Assembly: GCF_932274485.2 (NCBI RefSeq)
Contig: NC_065883.2
Location: 63,779,210 to 63,843,209, forward strand
DNA: 64,000 nt
From: Patella vulgata
Taxonomy: Eukaryota > Mollusca > Gastropoda > Patellidae
Direction: 5' to 3'
In this document: piece by piece, positions 1 to 10,401 of the stretch
Numbering within the stretch: the stretch's first letter is position 1
How the letters are laid out: the number at the start of each line of letters is the position of its first letter
Notes under the pieces: generated by a model
What the model was told of the DNA's origin: nothing
The model's input: only the letters and a program-made list of their open reading frames with translations
Databases searched by the model: none
Made by a program: the position numbers and the translations under genes

Positions 1-1225
1 CCCATATTTGTTCGTCAAAGTGACAACTATACAAATTAGCAAGAACTACACAATCCTTTGGAATCAAGAAACCCGATAGAACGACATCTTTGGTTGGTGT
101 ATGTGGAATAGATGTTGCGGTAACACTTGCAACACGTTGAATTTCCAGAAGAGTTGCCTGTGTGTAAGGCAGCTTTGATCTGTCTGACCAATGTACCATT
201 CGATTGGTACCAACAACGCTTCCAATCTCATCTTGGCATTTCTTTTGTATCTCTGGGTGTAGAATCATATAAAGTAACGCCCAGTTCAAAGAAATCATTG
301 TTGTAACAGAAGCTGCTGGGAATAACTCCAAGATAAGTTTTACAAGATCACCTTCGCTAACCAATTTCATTCCGTCATCGTGACCATTTTTGGACAGATA
401 AACATCGATTAAATCGTTTAGTTTATCTTTTGTGTATTGCTTTTTGTGTTCACTAATTTGTCCAGAAAGATAATTTCGCACTTTACCAACTTTGTCAAAA
501 AGTACTCTTAATTTGGATGCTATAAACGGTAAAAAGCGTAGTTTTGGGAACACGTTGAGCATTGAAAACGTTCCCTCGTTTGTAAAAGATGTTGAAACTA
601 CATCGATAATGCGGAGGAAGTCAGGATCATTGTCGTCGAATCTGGAACCCAAAAGTATACGACTAATGATGTTTACCGTCGCATTTAAGAACAGGCCTTG
701 ACTCGCCAATGGCTTTCCGTCTGACTGAGATAAAACATCTAACACAACTTTTGTTTCCGCTCTCACCATATCTTCAAGATTTGATTCTCCGAGAATCTGG
801 AGTGCCAACTCCCGCTTTACCTTCCATTCGTCATCATTTGACCAGATGATGCCTGTTCCAGATTTGTTGCTTTCCCTCACTATCCAGAATGCATCTACTG
901 GTCTGTTACTGAACTCACTCTTATGCTTCACAAATGCTTCTTCAATGGAATCTGCATCATTCAAAACTACGTACAGCTGATTGCCGAAATAGAATCTATA
1001 GATACTTCCATACTTTTTCCGCATGTCGTCAAAGTATTTGTGCCGCTTTCCTTTGTATTTACCACCCATATCGAAGACATTACCAACAACCGGCCAGGCA
1101 GATGGTCCAGGAGGAATACCAGGTTGTTCTTGCTGGGACATGATGACAGCAATTAGAAGCACCATAACCAACCCAAGTAGTAAAGTATATGGAGTTAAAT
1201 CACTGAACATGTTTAACACATCCAT
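1..1225 (-). CDS. Cytochrome P450, CYP2-clan (copy P450-1, 3' end off window)
   Basis: This is the first 408 residues of a microsomal P450 monooxygenase, which would use NADPH-P450 reductase on the ER membrane. The frame is open from the ATG at 1225 to the window edge and is colinear, without indels, with the complete copy at 6627-8111. Visible parts are an N-terminal hydrophobic anchor (about residues 10-29), the proline-rich hinge PPGP (38-41), a C-helix WKVKR that fits WxxxR (134-138), an I-helix PAASVTTM (303-310) and the K-helix EIQR (361-364). The PERF and heme-cysteine regions would lie beyond the left edge. Unlike its two neighbours it keeps the C-helix arginine. The substrate is unknown. 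Gastropod relatives are often labelled steroid 17-alpha-hydroxylase-like, but nothing here proves a steroid substrate. It looks like a functional gene. Confidence 0.9.
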   Translation of the reverse strand, partial: MDVLNMFSDLTPYTLLLGLVMVLLIAVIMSQQEQPGIPPGPSAWPVVGNVFDMGGKYKGKRHKYFDDMRKKYGSIYRFYFGNQLYVVLNDADSIEEAFVKHKSEFSNRPVDAFWIVRESNKSGTGIIWSNDDEWKVKRELALQILGESNLEDMVRAETKVVLDVLSQSDGKPLASQGLFLNATVNIISRILLGSRFDDNDPDFLRIIDVVSTSFTNEGTFSMLNVFPKLRFLPFIASKLRVLFDKVGKVRNYLSGQISEHKKQYTKDKLNDLIDVYLSKNGHDDGMKLVSEGDLVKLILELFPAASVTTMISLNWALLYMILHPEIQKKCQDEIGSVVGTNRMVHWSDRSKLPYTQATLLEIQRVASVTATSIPHTPTKDVVLSGFLIPKDCVVLANLYSCHFDEQIW

Positions 1226-1249
1226 CCTCAATGGCAGTCTTGTTATTCA

Positions 1250-1260
1250 CTTTATAAATA
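1250..1260 (-). promoter_or_regulatory. TATA-like motif upstream of P450-1
   Basis: TATTTATAAAG on the minus strand, 25-35 nt before the ATG. The same motif lies at the same distance from P450-2 (8136-8146). If it is a TATA box, transcription would start almost at the ATG and the leader would be very short. The assignment rests only on motif and position. Confidence 0.25.
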
Positions 1261-1775
1261 GTCACACAGTTTGTATTTCTTCCGTAAAAAATATGATATA
1301 TATTTAATGACAAACAGAATATAGTTGTCGAGTTGACTTCTTTTATTTGAGATCCTTGTCTATACACTGGACGGTTATAAGCATGTCTGATTCATCCCAG
1401 TGGTTCGCAGGTTTTACCAGATTCCTACTGTGAAATATAAAACTTTTATCTATCTAGGTCGCGTAGTAAAAAATACCAAATTCTTTATAGCCTACACAAT
1501 TCGTCGCTATGTCCAGCTGCGTGATTTATGGGGCGTCTCATTCAATCCTGACAACAACTGTATGCATATTTCGCAATTTACATTGTGCTTTTGTATAATG
1601 TGAAGTACTGAAATATCATTTCCTGTTGCAACTATTGATTCACCTGAACATTCATCATTGGCAAGACAGAATGTAAGTCAGTAATCAGGGGCGGATCCAG
1701 GAATTTTTGCAAGGGGGGTGGGGGTATGGCCAGGGTCCTGTTATGGAAATTTGACATTGCAGTTGACAATGCATG

Positions 1776-2181
1776 CGGGCCCGTATCTAGACACCATTAA
1801 GTGTGGGGGGGGGGGATTACCTTTCGGTAGGGGGGCGAACATTTTGAGGAAATTTTCGGAAAGGTCATTCTAACAGACTGTTGTAATCATCATGCTATGT
1901 AGTTACCTAGGCGTCTAATAAGCATTTTAAAATAAGTATTCAAACAAAAAAAAAATCGTGATTTTTTAAATTTATTTAAAACTATTTTAGATTAGTACAA
2001 AAAAAATGGTTTATAAAGTAATGAGATACCGTGGGATTAATATGCGCATAGTCGCCTGAATTATACCTCCCCCTGCTTAGGGAATCCTAGTTTTTTTTAG
2101 GTCAATATAAGGAACTGTGTATACTTTAATGATTGTTAGCATGCCCCCCCCCCCCCCGCGCCCCCTGTAGATACGGGCCCG
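1776..2181. mobile_element. hAT-like MITE (406 bp), nested
   Basis: Terminal inverted repeats CGGGCCCGTATCTA... and ...TAGATACGGGCCCG are flanked by an exact 8-bp target duplication AATGCATG (1768-1775 and 2182-2189). An 8-bp duplication is typical of hAT transposons. It is non-coding, with a long G run near the left end and a C run near the right end. Confidence 0.75.
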
Positions 2182-2395
2182 AATGCATGATGCCATCATA
2201 GTCTCCAAATTGCGTAGATATACATACACATTGAAGAGAGAAATCCAAAACACCGTTTGACGTCAATTTTTATAATGATTTAATAGGGCCACACTGTGAT
2301 TCAATTTCATTGATGCAAAATATTAATTGTCATAACGATTGTCATGCACCTTGAGCATTAACTTTAATGGATCTGTGCGCAATATAAGAACTCGC

Positions 2396-2426
<31 letters not shown>
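2396..2426. repeat. (ATT)n microsatellite
   Basis: About ten uninterrupted ATT units inside the outer MITE. Confidence 0.9.
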
Positions 2427-2622
2427 ACACATATGTCTATATCATTATCTGGTGCTTAGAATATCCATCCCATCCCACTATCCGATGATAAAAGATAAGG
2501 CACTCGACCGTTACATTTTTCTCATAAACAGTGTTGTTTTTACCGTTTTTTATGTAGCTGAGTATGGGTTGGGGAGGGGGGTTATACCCCCACACCCACC
2601 ACCCACTGGATTTGCTCCTGTT

Positions 2623-4854
2623 AATAATTAGAGAAGGACATTTTTCAGAGTAATTAAAGATTGCAAGCTATTTGTTTTATTGATCGGGCTAAAATATTTG
2701 TGTAATTATATTGCAAACGGTTTATTGCATATACGTTAGCAAACCCTTTGTTAAAAAGTAGATATGTTTGTGAAATGAAATGGGGTTTAGCGCCTTACTA
2801 TTCTGTATCGATTGGGAATTATGTTTCTATATAAACTAATATTCCAGTTTGGTACAATAAATTAAATTTCCTTTGCTCACTTAAAGCATAAACATGTCAT
2901 ATAAAGAATTTAGCACAGAGTTTAAGACAATACCATATCAAAAGTCTTTATTCGTTTAAATTTTATATTAATTTCTACTGACTCCACACCATCATCTTTA
3001 TTTGTCTTAGAAAATAAAGTCATAGAAATATATTGGTATCTTATTCGTACAAGCTAGCGCATGCTTACCTACATTAAAACAGCGTGTGATATGTGTGAGG
3101 GTGTGTGTGTGCGTGCGTTTCTCTATCTGGCTTCTTGTGCCTTTAAGGAGGTTTTTTTGTAAATAAAGCACATTGAACTACACGTACTAAAAGAAAGCCA
3201 TGAATGTGTACAAAGTGAAGAGGAGTTCGGTGGGTTCATTTTTAAATACCGCCTACATCGTGGGCAAATAAAATTGGGTCAAACTATTTGAGCCCACACT
3301 ATATCAAATCGTTTTATAATTATTTGTATAGGCTATGTATTTAGGATCAAGGTTATGTACATAATATTATAATATACACCTAGTTATATAGACACCTGTA
3401 TTATAAAACTCCTATTAGCAAGATTATAAAACAAAAAACGTCATTAAGGGACAAAATATTCCAGATAGCTGATTACGGTTAAATAACTTTAAAGTTTTGT
3501 TCGCTTCAACGTTTAACATTTTTAGCCCTAATCAGCTTTCTAGAATATGACCCAAAATTTAAATTGATAGCAAATGAAATGACAAATTAGTTATGTCAAA
3601 TGTATGAAGAAATACACATAGACATGCACAAACATCCCGTTGAAAAGTCATAGGAAATCAATAATATTATATGTAGATATTAATGTCGCTCTACTTGACT
3701 TAATAATACATACAACGCAAATAATCTGACCGTGTGACTTTCATGTAATGACTAATAATTTAACTATATTATCATTTATTCATACGTGGTGACCTATTCA
3801 TTTACATTTAGAGAGAATGAAATACATGTTGGACTATTGCGGTAACCTTGAAGAATAGACTCATCCGTTTTACACCGAATGCATTAAAGTAAAGCATGAT
3901 AAGCAGTTAAAAAAATATCAACGTTGTTTCAAAATGTGATCTACGCAACCAAATGACGATGCTCTTTGTTTTGGGGGGATTTAAAAAAAAAAGTTTTTGT
4001 GTGTATTGATCTATCTTACGTGGCCAGTAATTGCTTAATTGCGAACACAAAGACTATGAAATCTAATCATTCAAATAGTCATGTTAAAAATAAAGTCCAT
4101 TTATTAGGTCTATTTTTAAACACAATATCATCAAAGGGCTAATAAACATTCTTGAAATCCCATCACATTTCGCTAATACGTCTGCTCTGAATACCTGGTG
4201 ACAGGGGCACAACAACTGCAGTGAACGTGGAACAAAATTTCTAGTAGCATCGGTTTACATTCGGGTGTTGTACAAAGAACAAATATACTCTGCCAAGGAG
4301 GCTATAATCCTGATTTTCTCAACATTGAAACGTATGAGTGATGGGAGTATATTTTACTAACGTAAATGAGAGAAAAATAGAATAATAGACTAGACTTGAA
4401 TTTCAGAAGCTATTGGTTAGGAGGTACCTTTAAAATTCAGAACCATAACGAAATTGTTTTTTACCAGGCACTCGACAGACCATGTGCTTCCCACTTTTCT
4501 CAAAGCACCAAGACGGAATTACACGTTGTTAATCGATGTCAAACAATAAAAGGGCTATTCCTTTAAGACTTAAGGTTGGGATTTCTTTAGTAAATCTATG
4601 AATCAATGCTGACTAATGGTTGGATACCAGAAACCCTTAGACTGTATTATGAATTGTTTATACGAATACCTTAATTCTCTTTTGTATTAAAATTATTTAT
4701 AGCCTTCATGTTTGTAGAGAATCGATCAACTCACTTGTTGGTCTTGTAGTATTGATTAGCATTAAAAGAATGGACTAGAAACGGAAAAGGAATCGTGTTG
4801 GTGTTACTCGTTTCCATGGGTCACAAGAGACATATAGGACCAACCTGAAATCGA
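2623..4854. other. Non-coding upstream flank of P450-1
   Basis: AT-rich sequence without a supportable gene. The part from about 2640 to 3780 is diverged but clearly homologous to 12,320-13,410 upstream of P450-3, so it belongs to the ancestral upstream region of the P450 repeat unit. From 3780 to 4854 I see no homologous partner in the window and no recognisable feature. Confidence 0.6.
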
Positions 4855-5886
4855 CATACTAATTCTTAAGCTTGGCGTCCATTAATTCAAATAAACAAAA
4901 AACTCTAGGTTTTCGCGAAGCTATAACATTTCGCATTTCAACGTGTACTGTTGTTTGGTTTTCTTTTCTTTTTTGAGAGGGGGCGGAGAGGGGGCGGGGA
5001 GGGGGGGGGGAGTTCTCATTGATAGGAAAAGCAGCCGCTACACCATTTTTTGAGAATCTTGTCCTAACAGTAAACCAGATAATGAGATGATCCAATATGA
5101 TCCTGGAGTAGTGTGTGTGTTGCAAGCTCAATTAAATTCAGAAATCTTTATTCGTTGTTGATAAATGAGGACCCCGCGGACACTAAACAACTTTGTACAA
5201 GTAACTACCCTTAATACATGCATAATACCCCACTCAACTCCACCCAACCCACCATCTTAGACTGGACATTTGTTACGCCATTTAATTTCGGTATGAATGC
5301 AGGTTATAGTCTATGTGTTGGATTTCTTGACCAACCACCCTTTATTAAAAAAAATGTCTTCTGAAATTACTACGGGTTACAAATTGCGTTTTGCTTGGAG
5401 AATTTTTGATACATTCTTGCTATCGGTATTTTTAGTCCATGTAATGCAGTAGTTGAATTTAGAGTAGAAACAACTTACTTGAATTTTCTTACATGTCCAG
5501 TCTCAATTCATGCTGCTATATCTAGGCTAAATATACGGACTATGAGAATAAACTTCTTAAAGGAAGGATAAGTCAAGAATATTATATACAAATACTCAGG
5601 GTTGCTATAGACACACTCCAGAAGAGACAATCGACATACATACAATATAAATATAAAATGACATCGTTATTTTATGATCTCTAAGACATAAAGTTAAACA
5701 ATAATAGATTGCTTAAGCCGTTTGAATTACTGTGGATTATCCAATTATCTGGATTATTGCTAATTGATACCCCCAATTGTAAAGCCATTTGTCAAAATTG
5801 TTTAATTTATCTCCGGGATAAGAAAAATCAGTCGACCTAGCCAATTAATATATCTATTGATTATTCAGATCCAAAATGACCTTTAT

Positions 5887-6069
5887 TCAAAGAACAATAA
5901 CTAATTCAATTTTTGTTTTGGTGATAATATCTTTATGAATTTTAACCAGCAGTCTAAGTGTAAAATACACGAATCGTGTACCATAATGCGTTTCAGTGCC
6001 ATTTGTAACAAGGGGCTCGAAGAACGAGGCTAGATATATTCCGCTAGTCATGTCAAACGGTGACCCCAT
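5887..6069 (-). other. Small open frame downstream of P450-2, unrecognised
   Basis: A 60-codon ATG-started frame, repeated at 9662-9844 with one amino-acid difference (Gly2 to Ala). The flanking non-coding DNA is equally similar, so conservation is explained by the recent duplication and is not evidence of coding. I recognise no domain. It may be chance. Confidence 0.15.
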
Positions 6070-6151
6070 ATTCTTATCTGGAGAACATGCGCAATAAATA
6101 CTGTCTGTGTAGACTGGAATAACCAGACGCTAGAGATTGCCATTGGATTGA

Positions 6152-6452
6152 GACCTCTAGCGTATTTCGCCGAACATAACTTGCAATGTAGATGAAATGA
6201 CCACAATACTGTTCTGTAGTATACTACATTATTAGCCTATATGATGCGTTGTGACCCAATTGTGTCAATTTATAGGTCCCAAATATCAGGGATATAGAGA
6301 CTTCTGGCGTATTTCGCCGAACATAACTGATTAGAAATTATAGTAAAAACAGAAACGATTGAATGTAAATCAGTTTATATATACATTCATATTACATTAT
6401 TAGCCTATATGCATTGTGACCCATTTGTGTCAATTTCTAGGTGCCAAATATT
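6152..6452. repeat. Two diverged direct repeats (~145-155 bp each)
   Basis: Units at about 6152-6296 and 6299-6452 share GCGTATTTCGCCGAACATAA near the start and ACATTATTAGCCTATATG later, followed by TGTGACCCA and a TGTGTCAATTT stretch. The pair recurs at about 9930-10230 in unit B, so it predates the tandem duplication. Confidence 0.7.
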
Positions 6453-6626
6453 AGCGATTTAGCTCCTTTAACTATCAATTAAGTACAAATATTAAAGCGA
6501 TTAAAACAATGGACCAATTATATTAACAATAGAAAGTAACGATGAAACTGAAATCATTTAAACGTTTAAGAACACAATATAATGCTGATTGAATGTTGAA
6601 TACCTCATTATTAATTACATGTTATA

Positions 6627-8111
6627 CTACTGTCTACTTTTTGCATGAATAAGAAATGGAGGCGGCGACAAGAAGATGGCATAATTACCATCTGTACTCA
6701 ACTCCCCACTACCAGTCAGAGAGAACTTCTGTAAAATATTAGTAAAAAATACAAATAACTCCAATACGGCAAGAGTTTGACCTGGACAACTTCTTGGGCC
6801 CACAGAGAACGGCATGAAAGCAGGAGGTTTTGTCGGGTTTCCATCATCATTTAGAAACCTTTCGGGCTTAAAAACTAAGGGTTCGTCCCATGTTTGTTCA
6901 TCAAAGTGACAACTATACAAATTACCGATAACTATACAGTCCTTTGGAATCAAGAAACCTGATAGAACGACATCTTTGGTAGGTGTATGTGGAACAGATG
7001 TTGCGGCAACACTTGCAACACGTTGAATTTCCAGAAGAGTTGCCTGTGTGTAAGGCAGCTTTGATCTGTCTGACCAATGTACCATCCGATCGGTACCAAC
7101 AACGCTTTCAATCTCATCTTGGCATTTCTTTTGTATCTCTGGGTGTAGAATCATATAAAGTAACGCCCAGTTCAAAGAAATCGTTGTTGTAACCGAAGCT
7201 GCTGGGAATACCTCCAAGATAAGTCTTACAAGATCACCTTTGCTAACTAATTTCATTCCGTCATCTTGATCTTTTTTGGACAGGTAAACGTCAATTAAAT
7301 CGTTTGGTTTATCTTTTGTGTGTTGCTTTTCGTGTTCACTAATTTGTCCAGACAGATAATTTCTTACTGTGCCAACTTTGTCAAAAAGTACTCTTAATTT
7401 GGATGCTATACACGGTAAAAAGCGTAGTTTTGGGAACACGTTGAGCATTGAAAACGTTCCCTCGTTTGTAAAAGCTGTTGAAACTACATCGATAATGCGG
7501 AGGAAGTCAGGATCATTGTCGTCAAATCTGGAACCCAAAAGTATACGACTAATGATGTTTACCGTTGCATTTAAGAACAGTTTTTGACTGGCCAATGGCT
7601 TTCCATCTGACTGAGATAAAACATCTAACACAACTTTTGTTTCCGCTCTCACCATATCTTCAAGATTTGATTCTCCGAGAATCTGGTGTGCTAACCCCGT
7701 CTTTACCTTCCATGCGTCATCATTTGACCAGACGATGCCTGTTCCATATTTGTTGATTTCCCTCACGATCCAGAATGAATCTGCTGGTCTGTTACTGAAC
7801 TCACTCTTATGCTTCACAAATGCTTCTTCAATGGAATCTGCATCATTCAAAACTACGTGCAGCTGACTGGCGAAATAGAAACTATAGATACTTCCATACC
7901 TTTTTCGCATGTCGTCAAAGTATTTGTGCCGCTTTCCTTTGTATTTACCACCCATAGAAAAGGCATTACCAACAATCGGCCAAGCAAATGGTCCAGGAGG
8001 AATACCAGATTGTTCTTTCTTGGACATGATGACAGCAATTAGAAGAACTATAACCAATCCAACTAGTAAAGTACATGTAGTTAAATCACTGAACATGTTT
8101 AACACATCCAT
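6627..8111 (-). CDS. Cytochrome P450, CYP2-clan (copy P450-2, complete)
   Basis: A complete 494-residue microsomal P450 in one exon. In order: membrane anchor (about 10-29), hinge PPGP (38-41), C-helix at W134, I-helix PAASVTTT (303-310), K-helix EIQR (361-364), PERF (416-419) and the heme loop FSVGPRSCPG (435-444) with Cys442 as thiolate ligand. Length and motif spacing are normal for the CYP2 clan. Two positions are odd. The C-helix reads WKVKT, so the WxxxR arginine that usually binds a heme propionate is Thr138. The I-helix lacks the acidic residue of the usual AGx(D/E)TT motif and has Ser-Val-Thr instead. Against the other two copies it has private changes K31, S82, S112, K291, A369 and V373. 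The start is the first ATG, at the same place as in P450-1. The substrate is unknown. Confidence 0.93.
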   Translation of the reverse strand: MDVLNMFSDLTTCTLLVGLVIVLLIAVIMSKKEQSGIPPGPFAWPIVGNAFSMGGKYKGKRHKYFDDMRKRYGSIYSFYFASQLHVVLNDADSIEEAFVKHKSEFSNRPADSFWIVREINKYGTGIVWSNDDAWKVKTGLAHQILGESNLEDMVRAETKVVLDVLSQSDGKPLASQKLFLNATVNIISRILLGSRFDDNDPDFLRIIDVVSTAFTNEGTFSMLNVFPKLRFLPCIASKLRVLFDKVGTVRNYLSGQISEHEKQHTKDKPNDLIDVYLSKKDQDDGMKLVSKGDLVRLILEVFPAASVTTTISLNWALLYMILHPEIQKKCQDEIESVVGTDRMVHWSDRSKLPYTQATLLEIQRVASVAATSVPHTPTKDVVLSGFLIPKDCIVIGNLYSCHFDEQTWDEPLVFKPERFLNDDGNPTKPPAFMPFSVGPRSCPGQTLAVLELFVFFTNILQKFSLTGSGELSTDGNYAIFLSPPPFLIHAKSRQ

Positions 8112-8135
8112 CCTTAATGGCAGTCTTGTTATTCA

Positions 8136-8146
8136 CTTTATAAATA
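8136..8146 (-). promoter_or_regulatory. TATA-like motif upstream of P450-2
   Basis: TATTTATAAAG 25-35 nt before the ATG, the same as upstream of P450-1. In P450-3 the matching motif has become TATTTATGAAG. Assigned on motif and position only. Confidence 0.25.
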
Positions 8147-8737
8147 GTCACACAGTTTGTATTTCTTCCGTAAATAATATACAAATAGAATATAGTTGTC
8201 GAGTTGACTTATTTAATTTAAGATCCTTGTCTATACACTGGTTGGTTATAATTCTGTCTGATTTATCCCAGATTCCTATGTGAAATATGAACTTTTATCT
8301 ATTAGGTCGTGTAGTAAAAATTCAGTCCTGAAAACAACTGTATGCATATTTCGCGATCGATACGATTTATATTCTGCTTTTGTATTATTTATTTAAATTG
8401 AAAGATTTAATGTGAAGTACTGAAATATCATTTCCTATTGCAACTAATGATTGACCTGAACATTCATCATTGGCAAGACAGAATGTAAGTCAGTAATCAT
8501 ACGGCTGATCACCACCCAGATCCGGAATCTACGCAAAAAACTGGTCTAGAAAACCTTGGTCTCATAAATTCACAGCTCGGGTGGCGATTCCCCCACCACT
8601 TCAGCCACCGGACTAACATACTAATTCTTAAGATTGGAGTACATTGATTCAAATAAACAAAACACTGTAGGTTTTTGCGAAGCTATAACGTTTCGCGTTT
8701 TAACGTGTACTGTTGGTTTTTCTTTCTCTTTTTTAGT

Positions 8738-8754
8738 GGGGGGGGGGGGGGGGG
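8738..8754 (+). repeat. Poly-G tract (17 G)
   Basis: Seventeen consecutive G. It is the most variable place between the two otherwise near-identical P450 duplication units. Confidence 0.9.
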
Positions 8755-9661
8755 TATCACCGCACATTGATAGGAAAAGCAGTAGCTACACCATTTTTTA
8801 TTTGCCGTTTATTTTTTATTTGAGAATATTGTCCTAACAGTAAACCAGAGAATGAGATGATCCAATATTACCCTGGAGTAGTTTGTGTGTTGCAAGCTCA
8901 ATTAAATTCAGAAATCTTTATTCGTTGTTGATAAATGATGACCCCGCGGACACTAAACAACTTTGTACAAGTAACTACCCTTAATACATGCATAATACCC
9001 CACTCAACTCCACCCACGCCACTATCTTAGACTGGACATTTGTTACGCCATTTAATTTCGGTATGAATGCAGGTTATAGTCTATGTGTTGGATTTCTTGA
9101 CCAACCACCATTTATTAATATTAAAAAAATGTCTTCTGAAATTACTACGGGTTACAAATAGCGTTTTGCTTGGACAGCTTTTGATACATTCTTGCTATCG
9201 GTATTTTTAGTCCATGTAATGCGGTAGTTGAATTTAGAGTAGAAACAACTTACTTGAATTTTCTTACATGTCCAGTCTCAATTCATGCTGCTATATCTAG
9301 GCTAAATATACGGACTATAAGAATAAACTTCTTAAAGGGAGGATAAGTCAAGAATATTATATACAAATACTCAGGGTTGCTATAGACACACTCCAGAAGA
9401 GACAATCGACATACATACAATATAAATAAAAAATGACATCGATATTTTATGATCTCTAAGACATAAAGTTAAACATTAATAGATTTTTTAAGCCGTTTGA
9501 ATTACTGTGGATTATCCAATTATCTGGATTATTGCTAATTGATACCCCCAAGTGTAAAGCCATTTGTCAAAATTGTTTAATTTATCTCCGGGATAAGAAA
9601 AATCAGTCGACCTAGCCAATTAATATATCTATTGATTATTCAGATCCAAAATGACCTTTAT

Positions 9662-9844
9662 TCAAAGAACAATAACTAATTCAATTTTTGTTTTGGTGAT
9701 AATATCTTTATGAATTTTAACCAGCAGTCTAAGTGTAAAATACACGAATCGTGTACCATAATGCGTTTCAGTGCCATTTGTAACAAGGGGCTCGAAGAAC
9801 GAGGCTAGATATATTCCGCTAGTCATGTCAAACGGTGACGCCAT
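9662..9844 (-). other. Small open frame downstream of P450-3, duplicate of 5887-6069
   Basis: Sixty codons, differing from its duplicate only at residue 2. See the entry at 5887. No domain is recognised and it may well be non-coding. Confidence 0.15.
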
Positions 9845-9929
9845 ATTCTTATCTGGAGAGCATGCGCAATAAATACTGTCTGTGTAGACTGGAAAAACCA
9901 GACGCTAGAGATTGCCATTGGATTGAGAC

Positions 9930-10230
9930 CTCTAGCGTATTTCGCCGAACATAACTTGCAGTGTAGATGAAATGACCACAATACTGTTCTGTAGTATACT
10001 ACATTATTAGCCTATATGATGCGTTGTGACCCAATTGTGTCAATTTATAGGTCCCAAATATCAGGGATGTAGAGACTTCTGGCGTATTTCGCCGAACATA
10101 ACTGATTAGAAATTATAGTAAAAACAGAAACGTTTGAATGTAAATCAGTTTATATATACATTCATATTACATTATTAGCCTATATGCATTGTGACCCATT
10201 TGTGTCAATTTCTAGGTGCCAAATATTAGC
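9930..10230. repeat. Two diverged direct repeats, second copy of the pair at 6152
   Basis: The same two ~150-bp direct repeats with GCGTATTTCGCCGAACATAA, carried along by the tandem duplication. Confidence 0.7.
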
Positions 10231-10401
10231 GATTTAGCTCCTTTAACTATCAATTAAGTACAAATATTAAAGCGATTAAAACAATGGACCAATTATATTA
10301 ACGATAGAAAGTAACGATGAAACTGAAATCATTTAAACGTTTAAGAACACAATATAATGCTGATTGAATGTTGAATACCTCATTATTAATTACATGTTAT
10401 A

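Larger units (their letters stand above)
1687..2622. mobile_element. Non-autonomous DNA element (MITE) upstream of P450-1
   Basis: The ends are imperfect inverted repeats: CAGGGGCGGATCCAG on the left and the complement of CTGGATTTGCTCCTG on the right. The block is absent from the matching places upstream of P450-2 and P450-3, where the surrounding GTCAGTAAT and AGTAATT sequences are close together. There is no coding capacity. A second MITE is nested inside it at 1776-2181. Confidence 0.6.
4855..8616. repeat. Tandem duplication unit A (contains P450-2)
   Basis: This block starts at CATACTAATTCTTAAG and is repeated from 8617 in the same orientation. It holds about 1.77 kb of downstream flank, P450-2 and its upstream region. 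Apart from a variable G-rich tract (4978-5012 against 8738-8754), the flank and gene match unit B at nearly every position I compared, including non-coding sequence, so the duplication is recent. Confidence 0.85.

Noticed and set aside
1-1225. P450-1 as a pseudogene
   Set aside because: Its frame is open from the ATG to the window edge and aligns to P450-2 without any indel. Only the window edge makes it partial.
6990-7030. Gene conversion between P450-1 and P450-3 in the SRS5 region
   Set aside because: Copies 1 and 3 agree against copy 2 here, but this is expected if copy 2 changed after duplication. No tract beyond shared ancestral bases is needed.
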